A DNA stretch of 22,969 nt from Actinomycetota bacterium (GCA_016783995.1 JADHVN010000008.1:1-22969); one strand, 5' to 3'. Shown: positions 9,572-17,268, numbered from the stretch's first letter. Notes: generated by a model not told the origin, from the letters alone. Numbers and translations are program-made.

Positions 9572-9768
9572 ATTCCGGGTACTCTGTTTATATCGTGACT
9601 AAAGTTAAATTTTTGTGCCAACAAATTTACATTGGAAGCCCAAACTCTGACTGCAGCGTAAATGCCCACTACTAGATGGGACTTATAAAACAGACAGGAG
9701 GGCATCCACCTGCTGAGCGCAGGGCGCAAAAAACTTCTTATAGTTACGACTAAGCGGAGTATCCATTT
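9572..9768 (+). ncRNA. ssrS: Probable 6S RNA (ssrS/bsrA-like)
   Basis: About 195 bases form a long rod. The closing stem pairs 9577-9586 with 9755-9764 (10 bp, two G-U). After a small internal loop 9593-9601 pairs with 9741-9749 (9 bp, one G-U). AAGTT (9602-9606) pairs with AACTT (9732-9736), and 9611-9619 pairs with 9723-9731. The remaining central part (about 9620-9722) is open with local hairpins, for example CCCA/TGGG near 9665-9680. Size, end-to-end pairing with a large internal region, a dedicated promoter and a position directly after aspS match 6S RNA, which in B. subtilis (bsrA) lies beside aspS. 6S RNA binds sigma-70 RNA polymerase in stationary phase. The alternative is a structured leader of alaS; no T-box core sequence (GGGTGG) is present. 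Confidence 0.62.
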
Positions 9769-9800
9769 TATTATCAAATATTAATCTGGTTTTAATTCTT

Positions 9801-12506
9801 ATGGATATAAGAAAGATATTTTTGAATTATTTTGAGAAAAATGATCATTTAATTTTACCTTCATCAAGCCTGATACCGGAGGATGATCCCAGTGTGCTGT
9901 TAACTACTGCCGGAATGCAGCAATTTAAACCGTATTTTTTAGGAATAAAAAAACCTCCCGGAAAAAGAGTTACTACAGTACAGAAATGCTTTAGAACGAG
10001 TGATATTGATAGGGTAGGTTATACAGACAAACATCTTACATTTTTTGAGATGTTGGGCAATTTTTCATTTGGGGATTATTTTAAAGAGGAAGCAATAAAA
10101 TATTCTCTGGATTTCATTTTAAATACTTTAAAAATTCCTCTTGAAAAATTACTTGTTGCAGTATTTAAGGGTGATAAAGATATACCGGCAGATCTGGAGT
10201 CTATAGAGCACTGGAAAGAAAATGGGATCAGCGCTGATAAAATATATAAATTTGGAAAAGAGGAAAATTTCTGGGGGCCTGCAGGAGAAACTGGCCCATG
10301 CGGACCCTGCTCTGAAATATTTTATGATTTTGGAAAAGAATATGGATGTGGCAAAGATAGCTGCAACCCCAATTGCGATTGCAGTAGATTTTTTGAAATA
10401 TGGAATCTTGTTTTTACCCAGTATAATTTTGACGGTAAAAAATATAATGAACTCCCTCAGAAGAGTATTGATACCGGTATGGGATTAGAGCGAATAACAA
10501 CAGTTTTAGAAGGAAACCCGTCTGTTTTTAAAACATCCTTATTTAACGGTATAATGAAAAAAATAGAAGAGATATCAGAGAAGAAAATCAGTTATAAAAA
10601 TGGTAAAAAAGTTAGTTTAGAATTTGATAAAAGTACAAGAATAATAGCCGATCACACAAGAGCAATTTACTTTTTAATTTCTGATGGTGTGGCACCTTCA
10701 AACGAGGGGAGAGGTTATATACTAAGAAGAATAATTAGAAGAGCTGTAAGATATGGAAAAATGATAGGGATTGAAGATTATTTTTTAAATGAAATCGGTG
10801 CGGTAATCGTAAGTGAATATTCAAAAATATATCCCGAACTTTTAGAAAAGAAAGAGTTTTCGTTTAAGTTAGTAAGGGATGAAGAAAAAAGATTTACAAA
10901 AACATTAAAGGAAGGAAGTAAGGTTTTAATACAGAAAATTAATAGAATTAAAAAAGATAATAAGGAATATCTTGATCCTGAAGATGCATTTAAGCTATAT
11001 GATACATTTGGTTTTCCAGTCGAACTAACCGCGGAAATATTAAATGAAAACAAGTTAAAACTAAATATGGAAAAGTTTAATGAATATTTAAAGGAACATA
11101 CTGAAAAATCTAAAAGTAAGATTTTATTTGATAAAAAAATTGATAGTAATCTGGAGATATACCGTAAAATAAATAAGAATCTGGAAGTAGAGTTTATTGG
11201 TTATCAAAGGAGTAAAGCAAAAACGATAATAGAGAATATCATAAAAATTGATAAAAATGATAATACGGAATTGACCTCAAAGTTATATGAAGGGGAAAAA
11301 GGTGAAATAATTTTAAGGGAAACTCCGTTTTATGGAGAAAAAGGTGGTCAGATTGGAGATAAAGGAATTATTAGAAAAGGCGAGAATTTCTTTGTTGTTA
11401 CAGACTGCAAGATTCCGGTTGAAGGTATTAATATCCATAAAGGTAGTGTAAAAAAAGGTGAACTGGAAGTGGGTGATGAGGTAAGTGCAGAAGTTGATTA
11501 TAACCGTAGAATAAATATCAGTAAAAATCATACTACAACTCACCTCCTTCATTGGGCCCTCAGAAACGTATTCGGTAATGAAATAAAACAATCAGGTTCC
11601 TTTGTAGGAGAAGATATGTTCAGGTTTGACTATTCTATTTATACTGAGCCATCTGAAGAAGACTTAAGAAAAGTAGAAAGAATGATAAATGAAAAAATAC
11701 AGAATAATGATTCTGTAAGATGTTTGGAGACTACCAGAGAATTTGCAGAGGAAATAGGAGCCATATCTCTATTTGGTGAAAAGTATGGTAAGTTTGTAAG
11801 AGTGGTAGAAATAAATAACTATAGCAGAGAACTTTGCGGTGGTATTCATGTAAATAGAACAGGAGATATAGGTATATTTAAAATTATAACGGAGACCAGT
11901 ATTGGTGCTAATTTAAGAAGAATTGAGGCAGCGACTGGTATGCATGCATATAATTATCTGGCAGCCAAAGAAAGAATTTTAAATAATATTTCTGCCAGCC
12001 TGGAGGTTGAAGATAATAGGGTATTGGATACTTTAAAAGACATTAAAGATAATATAAAGAAAAAGGAAGAAGAGCTGACATTATTGCAGATAAAAATTGC
12101 AAAAAAGGAAATAATAAATAAATTTGAATACGACCCATGGAGTGATAGTTTAAAAATTATTGATTTCAATTTTTCAAACTCAAAACTGGTTCCTACTATA
12201 GAAATTAAAAGTATGGGAATAGTAGGTGATGAGATAAAAAATTACTTTGAAGGGAAAAATACTTTTATTATTTTTGGTAATATTTTAGGTAATAAGCCGG
12301 TTATGCTGCTTCAGGCTACTGCGGATCTGGTAAAGAAAGGAATAGATTGTGGTAAGATTGCCAGGGAAGTCAGTGAAAAGTTAAAAGGAGGAGGCGGGGG
12401 GAAACCTTACTTCGCACAGCTAGGTGGTTCAGATCCCGCTTCTTTAGACGGTGCCATTGATTTTGTAAGAGATAGAGTTTTAAAATACTTTAAGAAAGGA
12501 AAATGA
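9801..12506 (+). CDS. alaS: Alanine--tRNA ligase
   Basis: A full-length 901-residue AlaRS. The class II catalytic core starts with LPSSSLIPEDDPSVLLTTAGM and contains GYTDKHLTFFEMLGNFSFGDYF; the cysteine-bearing GPCGPCSEIFYD section lies near residues 164-175. DGVAPSNEGRGYILRRIIRR leads into the tRNA-recognition domain. The editing domain shows HTTTHLLH near residue 577 (HxxxH) and CGGIH near 679 (CxxxH), so mischarged Ser/Gly clearance should be intact. The C-Ala domain ends with a glycine run followed by KPYFAQLGG. The ATG lies 36 bases after the 6S-like RNA and has no strong ribosome-binding site. Its stop overlaps the ruvX start as ATGA. Confidence 0.96.
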   Translation: MDIRKIFLNYFEKNDHLILPSSSLIPEDDPSVLLTTAGMQQFKPYFLGIKKPPGKRVTTVQKCFRTSDIDRVGYTDKHLTFFEMLGNFSFGDYFKEEAIKYSLDFILNTLKIPLEKLLVAVFKGDKDIPADLESIEHWKENGISADKIYKFGKEENFWGPAGETGPCGPCSEIFYDFGKEYGCGKDSCNPNCDCSRFFEIWNLVFTQYNFDGKKYNELPQKSIDTGMGLERITTVLEGNPSVFKTSLFNGIMKKIEEISEKKISYKNGKKVSLEFDKSTRIIADHTRAIYFLISDGVAPSNEGRGYILRRIIRRAVRYGKMIGIEDYFLNEIGAVIVSEYSKIYPELLEKKEFSFKLVRDEEKRFTKTLKEGSKVLIQKINRIKKDNKEYLDPEDAFKLYDTFGFPVELTAEILNENKLKLNMEKFNEYLKEHTEKSKSKILFDKKIDSNLEIYRKINKNLEVEFIGYQRSKAKTIIENIIKIDKNDNTELTSKLYEGEKGEIILRETPFYGEKGGQIGDKGIIRKGENFFVVTDCKIPVEGINIHKGSVKKGELEVGDEVSAEVDYNRRINISKNHTTTHLLHWALRNVFGNEIKQSGSFVGEDMFRFDYSIYTEPSEEDLRKVERMINEKIQNNDSVRCLETTREFAEEIGAISLFGEKYGKFVRVVEINNYSRELCGGIHVNRTGDIGIFKIITETSIGANLRRIEAATGMHAYNYLAAKERILNNISASLEVEDNRVLDTLKDIKDNIKKKEEELTLLQIKIAKKEIINKFEYDPWSDSLKIIDFNFSNSKLVPTIEIKSMGIVGDEIKNYFEGKNTFIIFGNILGNKPVMLLQATADLVKKGIDCGKIAREVSEKLKGGGGGKPYFAQLGGSDPASLDGAIDFVRDRVLKYFKKGK

Positions 12507-12913
12507 GAATCCTGGGATTGGATATAGGAGATAAAAGAATAGGAGCAGCAGTTTCAGATAAACTGGAAATCATATCTACGCCGCTTGAAGTATTTAATAA
12601 TGACAAAAAAGTAAAGGAAAAACTTCAAAAATTAATAAATGAATATAAGATTAAAAAAATAGTAGTGGGGATACCATATACCCTGAAGGGTGAAATAGGC
12701 ATTCAGGCAAAAAAGGTGACCAGCTTTGTTGAAGATATAGTAATGAGCACAGGCATTGAAGTTGATTACATTGATGAAAGGTATACGACAAAAATTCCAT
12801 TAAAACTCCTAAAGAAAAAATCTAAAAGTAAGATAATTGATAAATTTTCAGCAGGTATAATTCTAAAAGATTATTTGGACAGGCAAAAGAGGAAAATTGA
12901 AAGCAGTAAATAA
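12503..12913 (+). CDS. ruvX: RuvX/YqgF-family putative Holliday junction resolvase / pre-16S rRNA nuclease
   Basis: A 136-residue RNase H-fold protein. The N-terminal ILGLDIGDKRIGAAVSD holds the first catalytic aspartate, VVGIPYTLKGEIG the middle strand, VDYIDERYTT the conserved glutamate, and KFSAGIILKDYL the C-terminal helix where the family usually has D-x-A-A. Here the first position of that last motif is within IIDKFSAG, so the acidic residue is still present. Family members process the 5' end of 16S rRNA (YqgF) and have been proposed to resolve Holliday junctions. It overlaps alaS by four bases and mltG by 17, so the three are co-translated; the same alaS-ruvX-mltG order is common in Bacillota. 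Confidence 0.9.
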   Translation: MRILGLDIGDKRIGAAVSDKLEIISTPLEVFNNDKKVKEKLQKLINEYKIKKIVVGIPYTLKGEIGIQAKKVTSFVEDIVMSTGIEVDYIDERYTTKIPLKLLKKKSKSKIIDKFSAGIILKDYLDRQKRKIESSK

Positions 12914-13928
12914 TAAGCTTATAAATAAGATAAATTTAGTAATCATATTACTGGTAATACCTTTACTTTCCTTTTATTTAGTTTCATGCAGTCTTTTCAG
13001 GGGAGAAGAAAAAGAGATTGTCCCGGCAGGAGTTGAAGTTGAATTTGAAATAAAAGAGGGGATGATCTTAAAAGAAATTGCCAGCCTGCTGGAGGAAAAA
13101 GGAATAATTGATAATGCCTTTCTTTTCAGGTTGTTTGTAGAACAGAGAGGCAAGGAAAAAAGTTTAATACCCGGCATATATACATTGGAAACAAATTCTG
13201 AATATGAGAAGGTTCTGGATAAAATAGCAGCAGGCCCGCCAGTGGTGACCTACAAGTTTACTATTCCGGAAGGCTTTACAGTAAAGCAAATTATTGAAAG
13301 GGTAGCTCAGGACATACCTTTTGTAGAATATAAGGGTATGGAAGAGGCCGTTGATATCAGTAATTATAATTATAGTTATTTAGAAGGTACTTCCAACCTG
13401 GAAGGGTTTTTATTTCCAAAAACCTATGAAGAAATAACAATAGATTATTCTGCGAGAAACATAGTTGAAATGATGCTTGCCCAGTATCTGTTTGAAACCG
13501 GAAGCCTTGACTACTCCTTTACTGAAGATAAAGGATTTACACGTTATGATATATTAAAAATTGCTTCAATGATTGAGAAGGAAGCATATGACCCGGAAGA
13601 AAGGAGTTTGATTTCAGCAGTTATTCACAACAGGCTGGATATAAATATGAAACTGGACATTGACGCTACCTTATGCTATTTCCTGGATAAATGGGATGAG
13701 GGTTTGACCAATGAAGATAAAGAAATTGATTCACCATATAATACTTATATGTATGCAGGTCTTCCTCCGACCCCTATCTGTAATCCCGGCCTGGCATCAA
13801 TTGAAGCAGCTTTAAATCCTGCAGATGTTGACTATCTATATTTTGTAGTAACTGATAGTGAAAAACATACTCATTCATTTGCCTCCACCCTGGAAGAACA
13901 TGAGAGAAACAGAAATAACACAAATTAA
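12897..13928 (+). CDS. mltG: Endolytic murein transglycosylase MltG (YceG family)
   Basis: A 343-residue protein that cuts nascent peptidoglycan glycan strands outside the cytoplasmic membrane. After a hydrophobic segment (about residues 11-27) comes LVSC, which fits a lipobox, so it could be lipid-anchored rather than a plain single-pass protein. A LysM-like region follows (FEIKEGMILKEIASLL), then YceG motifs: LEGFLFPKTYE near 165, IASMIEKEA near 222-230 containing the catalytic glutamate, and YNTYMYAGLPPTPICNPG near 282-299. The start is TTG with GAGGAAAA directly upstream, inside the end of ruvX. Family assignment is firm; lipidation is inferred. Confidence 0.92.
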   Translation: MKAVNNKLINKINLVIILLVIPLLSFYLVSCSLFRGEEKEIVPAGVEVEFEIKEGMILKEIASLLEEKGIIDNAFLFRLFVEQRGKEKSLIPGIYTLETNSEYEKVLDKIAAGPPVVTYKFTIPEGFTVKQIIERVAQDIPFVEYKGMEEAVDISNYNYSYLEGTSNLEGFLFPKTYEEITIDYSARNIVEMMLAQYLFETGSLDYSFTEDKGFTRYDILKIASMIEKEAYDPEERSLISAVIHNRLDINMKLDIDATLCYFLDKWDEGLTNEDKEIDSPYNTYMYAGLPPTPICNPGLASIEAALNPADVDYLYFVVTDSEKHTHSFASTLEEHERNRNNTN

Positions 13929-14580
13929 AGAGTTACAGGCCTATCTTAAAGAAAAAACAGTGCTGGCCGGTCTCAAGAAAAATGCAGATCTGGAGAAGAA
14001 ATTATTAGCTGGTTTACAAAAGGAAGCAGCTTTAAAAAAAATACCAATAATAGATGTAATTACAGGAAGGTTTCTGGAAATAATCTGTCTTCTGACCGGT
14101 CCAAAGAACATTCTGGAGATTGGATGTGGAATTGGTTTTTCATCTTATTTTCTGGTTAAAAATTTAAAAGATGGGTATTATACAGGAATAGATTTGAATC
14201 ATGACAGGGTAAAAAGAGCTACAAGATTCATCAGGAGCAAATTTCCAAAAAAGCAATTTAAATTTTTAACCGGAAATGCTTTAAAATTAATCCCGGAACT
14301 ACAATGTAATTTTGATCTGGTATTCATTGATGCAGCAAAGTATGAATATCCCCGGTATATTAAAACTTTAGAAAATAAGCTGGAATCTGGAGCTTTAATA
14401 ATTGCTGATAATATTTTTTATAAAAATAAAATATTTAAAAAAGAAACCGGCAGGCATGATTTAAACAGCATAAAGGGAATTAAAGAATATATAAGATATA
14501 TAACAGATTCGGATAGTTTCAGCAGTTATTTTTTTGATATAGGTGATGGCATATCAGTTACAAAGTCTATAAAAAAGTAA
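13900..14580 (+). CDS. trmR: Class I SAM-dependent O-methyltransferase, probable tRNA 5-hydroxyuridine methyltransferase TrmR
   Basis: About 226 residues with the caffeoyl-CoA-O-methyltransferase-type fold. SAM motif I is EIGCGIGFSS near 73-82, then YTGIDLNHDRV, then FDLVFIDAAKYEYP near 138-151 with the metal-binding aspartate, and IIADNIFY. In B. subtilis the gene in the same place after mltG (yrrL-yrrM) encodes TrmR, which makes 5-methoxyuridine at tRNA position 34, so context supports this over small-molecule methylation. The ATG at 13900 has GGAAG just upstream and gives the expected N-terminus; an in-frame ATG at 13858 would add 14 residues and overlap mltG by 71 bases. It ends the plus-strand housekeeping operon. 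Confidence 0.8.
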   Translation: MRETEITQIKELQAYLKEKTVLAGLKKNADLEKKLLAGLQKEAALKKIPIIDVITGRFLEIICLLTGPKNILEIGCGIGFSSYFLVKNLKDGYYTGIDLNHDRVKRATRFIRSKFPKKQFKFLTGNALKLIPELQCNFDLVFIDAAKYEYPRYIKTLENKLESGALIIADNIFYKNKIFKKETGRHDLNSIKGIKEYIRYITDSDSFSSYFFDIGDGISVTKSIKK

Positions 14581-14633
14581 CTTTTATATAATAGTAGCCA
14601 GAAAACTCAAGGGTCTTTAGTCCTTGAAATAAA

Positions 14634-14666
14634 AAGCCGGGAAGATAGCTAATATCTCCCCGACTT
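14634..14666 (-). terminator. Intrinsic terminator reading on the minus strand
   Basis: Read on the minus strand, a 14-bp stem (14653-14666 with 14634-14647, two G-U pairs, 5-base loop) is followed by CTTTTTATTT, a textbook intrinsic terminator. On the plus strand the same stem has two mismatches (C-A, A-C) and only a mixed AT tail, so it is a weaker end for the trmR operon. A second small hairpin TCAAGG/CCTTGA lies at 14607-14627. No intact minus-strand gene precedes the terminator before tetR. Confidence 0.65.
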
Positions 14667-14867
14667 ATAATATTTATAACTACTTATGTACCACAATATT
14701 TCCTTTGTCTATTAGTTCATTAAAGTATAAATTTTTAAAGAAAAAAAAAGGATAAATATGGTATTATTAAAAAATAATGTTAATAAATTTACCAACCAGG
14801 TTAAAAGAAAGTAGCTTAAAGATGGCCTAAATATTTTGCAAAAATTTTTATATCATTTATAGGTATA

Positions 14868-15449
14868 ATGGATCAAGAAAAAAGAAGTATTAAAACTAAA
14901 AATAATATTTTAAGAGCAGCAGCAGAATGTTTTGCAGAATATGGGTTTGAAGTAACTGATGTAAATAAAATCTGTAAAAAAGTTGGCTTGACTAAAGGCG
15001 CTTTCTATCATCATTTTTCTAGCAAACAAGACCTTTTCTTAGAATTATTAGATGGATGGATAAACAAGGTAACTAACCAATTAGATTCAGTTCACCTTGA
15101 GTCAAAGGATACTCTAAAAATACTTATAAACATTACAGAAAAAATTCAACCAGTTTTTGAGGAGGTGGATAGTCAATTACCCCTCTTTTTAGAGTTATAT
15201 ATTAAAGCTATATGGGAACCAGAACTAAAGAAAGTTATAATAAAATCATACCAAAAATTTTTAGACTTTTTTACAGATATAATAGAAAAAGGAATTAAAG
15301 AAGGTTCTATCAAGCAAGTTTGTGCAGAGGACGTAGCTAAAATTCTTTTCTCAATTACTATAGGCTTACTCATACAAGGACTACTTAATCCTCTGGGTAC
15401 TGACTGGGGTGATTTAGCAAAGAAAAGTTTTATGTTGCTTTTAAAATGA
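14868..15449 (+). CDS. TetR/AcrR-family transcriptional regulator
   Basis: A 193-residue one-domain regulator. The N-terminal DNA-binding helices are typical: KNNILRAAAECFAEYGFEVT, then VNKICKKVGLTKGAFYHHF as the helix-turn-helix at about residues 31-49, then SSKQDLFLELL. The C-terminal helical ligand domain is not specific to a known effector. No target gene lies downstream on the same strand; the convergent glycosyltransferase unit and the fatty-acid kinase run beyond it are plausible targets, but that is inference. The start ATG overlaps a TATAAT string (14864-14869) and has only AGG upstream, so the real promoter position is unclear. The 287 bp gap before it (14581-14867) holds the terminator above and otherwise nothing firm. 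Confidence 0.88.
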   Translation: MDQEKRSIKTKNNILRAAAECFAEYGFEVTDVNKICKKVGLTKGAFYHHFSSKQDLFLELLDGWINKVTNQLDSVHLESKDTLKILINITEKIQPVFEEVDSQLPLFLELYIKAIWEPELKKVIIKSYQKFLDFFTDIIEKGIKEGSIKQVCAEDVAKILFSITIGLLIQGLLNPLGTDWGDLAKKSFMLLLK

Positions 15450-15591
15450 TAACTTTTTTAGTAAATGGCAGCAAATTGAAGTAATGGAGAACCGAACCTG
15501 AAACAGAAATTAAAACCAAAATTAAGATGACAATTTTAATTAGTTTGCTTATGGTCAGTTTCTTTTCCTTCATAGGCCAGTTTTTCTTCAT
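15430..15591 (-). CDS. Small single-pass membrane protein, unknown function (53 aa)
   Basis: A short open frame 36 bp downstream of the glycosyltransferase and in the same direction. It has a basic N-terminus (MKKNWPMKEKKLTISKLIK), a hydrophobic stretch IVILILVLISVSGSVLH at about residues 20-36, and a short basic tail. The arrangement looks like a signal-anchor protein. Its last 20 bases run antisense to the end of tetR. No convincing ribosome-binding site is visible, so it may rely on coupling or be a remnant. I do not recognise a family. Its position suggests it belongs to the glycosyltransferase transcription unit. Confidence 0.4.
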   Translation of the reverse strand: MKKNWPMKEKKLTISKLIKIVILILVLISVSGSVLHYFNLLPFTKKVIILKAT

Positions 15592-15627
15592 AATTTTATT
15601 TTAACACCACTTCTAAAAAAAGGAGTT

Positions 15628-15831
15628 TTACCTCGAAATAGGGATTCTTTTGGTTTTGCTTAAAAGCCAATAACCGGTACCGATAAAAAAAGTGCCAATA
15701 ATGGTCATGATGAACATCAAAATACTTTTCTTTTTGCTAATTTTACCTCCAGATTTTTGAACTTTTTTTTGCAAAAAAGATTTAAATTTGGGAGGTGGCA
15801 GCATTTTTAAAATTTCTTTAATATTACTCAT
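15628..15831 (-). CDS. Possible separate 67-aa membrane protein started inside the glycosyltransferase frame
   Basis: Residue 393 of the glycosyltransferase frame is a methionine preceded by AGGGGAG and nine adenines, a good ribosome-binding site at normal spacing. The 67 residues from there form an independent-looking unit: a basic amphipathic N-terminus (MSNIKEILKMLPPPKFKSFL), a KKVQKSGGKISKKK linker, and one transmembrane helix. If the A9 run (15831-15839) were read one base short, the glycosyltransferase would stop at TGA overlapping this ATG, the normal layout of two coupled genes. The entry is an alternative reading of the same DNA, not an extra locus. Confidence 0.35.
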   Translation of the reverse strand: MSNIKEILKMLPPPKFKSFLQKKVQKSGGKISKKKSILMFIMTIIGTFFIGTGYWLLSKTKRIPISR

Positions 15832-17007
15832 TTTTTTTTCTCCCCTATTGATTTTTTTCTCTTTAATCAATTTTTGATAAACCATTTCTGTTTGTTTTAC
15901 AATATCTGGCCAATCCAGATGAGCGACCTTCTTCCGGGCATTATGACATAAAAACTCATATTCTTTTTGTGAAAGGGAGCAAATTTTTTTGACTTTTTCG
16001 GCAAAAGTCCGGGGGGAGGTTTTCTCTTCCAGGCAAAAGCCAACCGAATCATCAATAAATTCATTAACGGTCTCGTTGGACAAACCAACAACCGGAGTGC
16101 CCGAAGCTAAAGCTTCAATAATCACCAAACTTTGAACCTCCATTTTAGAAGCTGAAACAAAAACATGTGTCTTTTCTAACAATCCTGCAATTTTTTCGTA
16201 GGGAACTTCTCCTAAAAAATTAACATTTTTTAGGCCTTTTTTTTGAACAAAAGCTTTTAATTCTTGAAGATATTTAGGATTAATCGGCGCTCCAATTAAA
16301 TTCAAGACAAAATTTTCAGGTAAACACTCCATCACCCAAAATAGGTATTTTTGGTTCTTCCTCTTTGACAAATAGCCAATAAAAGTCAGTTGTTTTTGTT
16401 TTTCAGACAGTTTTGCCGGATAACAGCGCTGATAGGTATCAATATAACGGCCATTAGGAATAGTAAAGACTTTTTCTCTAAAGCCATATTTTAAAATGTC
16501 TTTTTGAGCATCTTTATTAGGGGCAATAAAAGCATCACAATTTTTAAAAAAAGAGAAAAAATACTTTTTCATTAAAGTTGTATCCATTAGGTGCTTTAAA
16601 CTTTTGGAAAACTCATTAATAGCAAAATCCGCTGGTTTCGTTAGCAGAACATGAGTTGTGTAAATAAAGGGAATTTTATGATTAATCGCCCAAAACTGGG
16701 TGGCGAGAGTAAGCGGCCCGAAATCATGGCCATGAACAATCTGAGGAGAAAATTTTTCTAAAAAGTTAAAAAGGAACTTAAGGTTAGGCACAGTCAGATA
16801 AGGAATAGCTACATCTCCCTCACCTATACTTCTAATTTGGAGGTATTTTAAATGAGGGGTAACTTTTCTGAGCTGTGTCTTCTCACCAGGACAGATTAAA
16901 ACAGTCTTATGGTCCTGCTGAGCAAAAGCCTGGGCAATCTCATATGAGACTCTGCCAATGCCACCGCCCTTTGAGTCTCTGAAAAATGTAATGAAAACAA
17001 CTCTCAT
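15628..17007 (-). CDS. GT4-type glycosyltransferase, possible glycolipid synthase, with a C-terminal membrane extension
   Basis: A 459-residue GT-B-fold glycosyltransferase. The N-terminal domain has the glycine-rich GGGIGRVSYE loop and IVHGHDFGPL near residues 90-99. The donor-binding domain shows IGYLSKRKNQKYL, VNFLGEVPYEKI and the E-x7-E pair at about 290 and 298 (EVQSLVIIEALASGTPVVG). The family transfers a nucleotide-activated sugar with retention; close relatives include diacylglycerol glucosyltransferases, so a lipid acceptor is plausible beside the lipid genes. After about residue 391 the sequence changes to a basic linker and one transmembrane helix (ILMFIMTIIGTFFIGTGYWL), possibly a separate protein (see the internal-start entry). 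A strong AAGGAGG lies 10 bases before the ATG. Several stretches look more GC-rich than the core genes, hinting at transfer. Confidence 0.85.
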   Translation of the reverse strand: MRVVFITFFRDSKGGGIGRVSYEIAQAFAQQDHKTVLICPGEKTQLRKVTPHLKYLQIRSIGEGDVAIPYLTVPNLKFLFNFLEKFSPQIVHGHDFGPLTLATQFWAINHKIPFIYTTHVLLTKPADFAINEFSKSLKHLMDTTLMKKYFFSFFKNCDAFIAPNKDAQKDILKYGFREKVFTIPNGRYIDTYQRCYPAKLSEKQKQLTFIGYLSKRKNQKYLFWVMECLPENFVLNLIGAPINPKYLQELKAFVQKKGLKNVNFLGEVPYEKIAGLLEKTHVFVSASKMEVQSLVIIEALASGTPVVGLSNETVNEFIDDSVGFCLEEKTSPRTFAEKVKKICSLSQKEYEFLCHNARKKVAHLDWPDIVKQTEMVYQKLIKEKKINRGEKKMSNIKEILKMLPPPKFKSFLQKKVQKSGGKISKKKSILMFIMTIIGTFFIGTGYWLLSKTKRIPISR

Positions 17008-17043
17008 TAGAGAAAATCCTCCTTAATTATTCAACATTTAAAC

Positions 17044-17073
17044 TCATTTATAAAATTTCTTCTTTTTTCTCAT
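17044..17073 (-). CDS. Nine-residue mini-ORF (MRKKKKFYK) upstream of the glycosyltransferase
   Basis: On the minus strand a perfect AGGAGG (17081-17086) sits 7 bases before ATG 17073, followed by nine codons and TGA. The start is inside a TCTCAT-n-ATGAGA inverted repeat (17068-17080) that could hide it in a hairpin. A second, overlapping ATGA opens a six-codon frame that stops just before the glycosyltransferase ribosome-binding site. It may be a leader peptide, or the stub of a lost gene. The ribosome-binding site is the only evidence for translation. Confidence 0.3.
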   Translation of the reverse strand: MRKKKKFYK

Positions 17074-17116
17074 GATGAGACCTCCTATAAAATTTTTCTC
17101 TTCTATCTCATCAGTT

Positions 17117-17145
17117 ATTCTAACCTAGGATATTTTAGTATACAA
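17117..17145 (-). promoter_or_regulatory. Possible promoter of the glycosyltransferase unit
   Basis: On the minus strand TTGTAT (17140-17145) and TAGAAT (17117-17122) are 17 bp apart; the -10 matches 5 of 6 consensus bases, the -35 only 3. The near-palindrome ACAAATTGT overlaps the -35 box (plus-strand ACAATTTGTCTA at 17142-17153), a position where a repressor such as the neighbouring TetR could act. The gap 17008-17268 holds this, the mini-ORF and otherwise nothing recognised. Confidence 0.35.
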
Positions 17146-17268
17146 TTTGTCTAGTCGAAGTGGTTCACTCCACCTGAAAGCTTCTGACATTACTTACATA
17201 TATTACATATTTAAATTAAGATAGTTATCTAACCTTGTTCCTCAAAGTCAACCAAAATTCCATATATT

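Noticed and set aside
9572..9800. T-box riboswitch upstream of alaS
   Set aside because: The gap before a tRNA synthetase gene invites this, but no GGGTGG-type T-box core or terminator/antiterminator pair is present; the pairing is a single long rod instead.
14758..14814. 18-codon plus-strand frame (MVLLKNNVNKFTNQVKRK) after AAAGGA
   Set aside because: It has a passable ribosome-binding site, but it is very short, AT-rich and has no recognisable features; chance is likely.
15446..15601. Plus-strand frame after tetR ending in a hydrophobic tail (MTILISLLMVSFFSFIGQ...)
   Set aside because: It is interrupted by an in-frame stop and is the antisense of the more protein-like minus-strand 53-residue frame, which explains its hydrophobicity.
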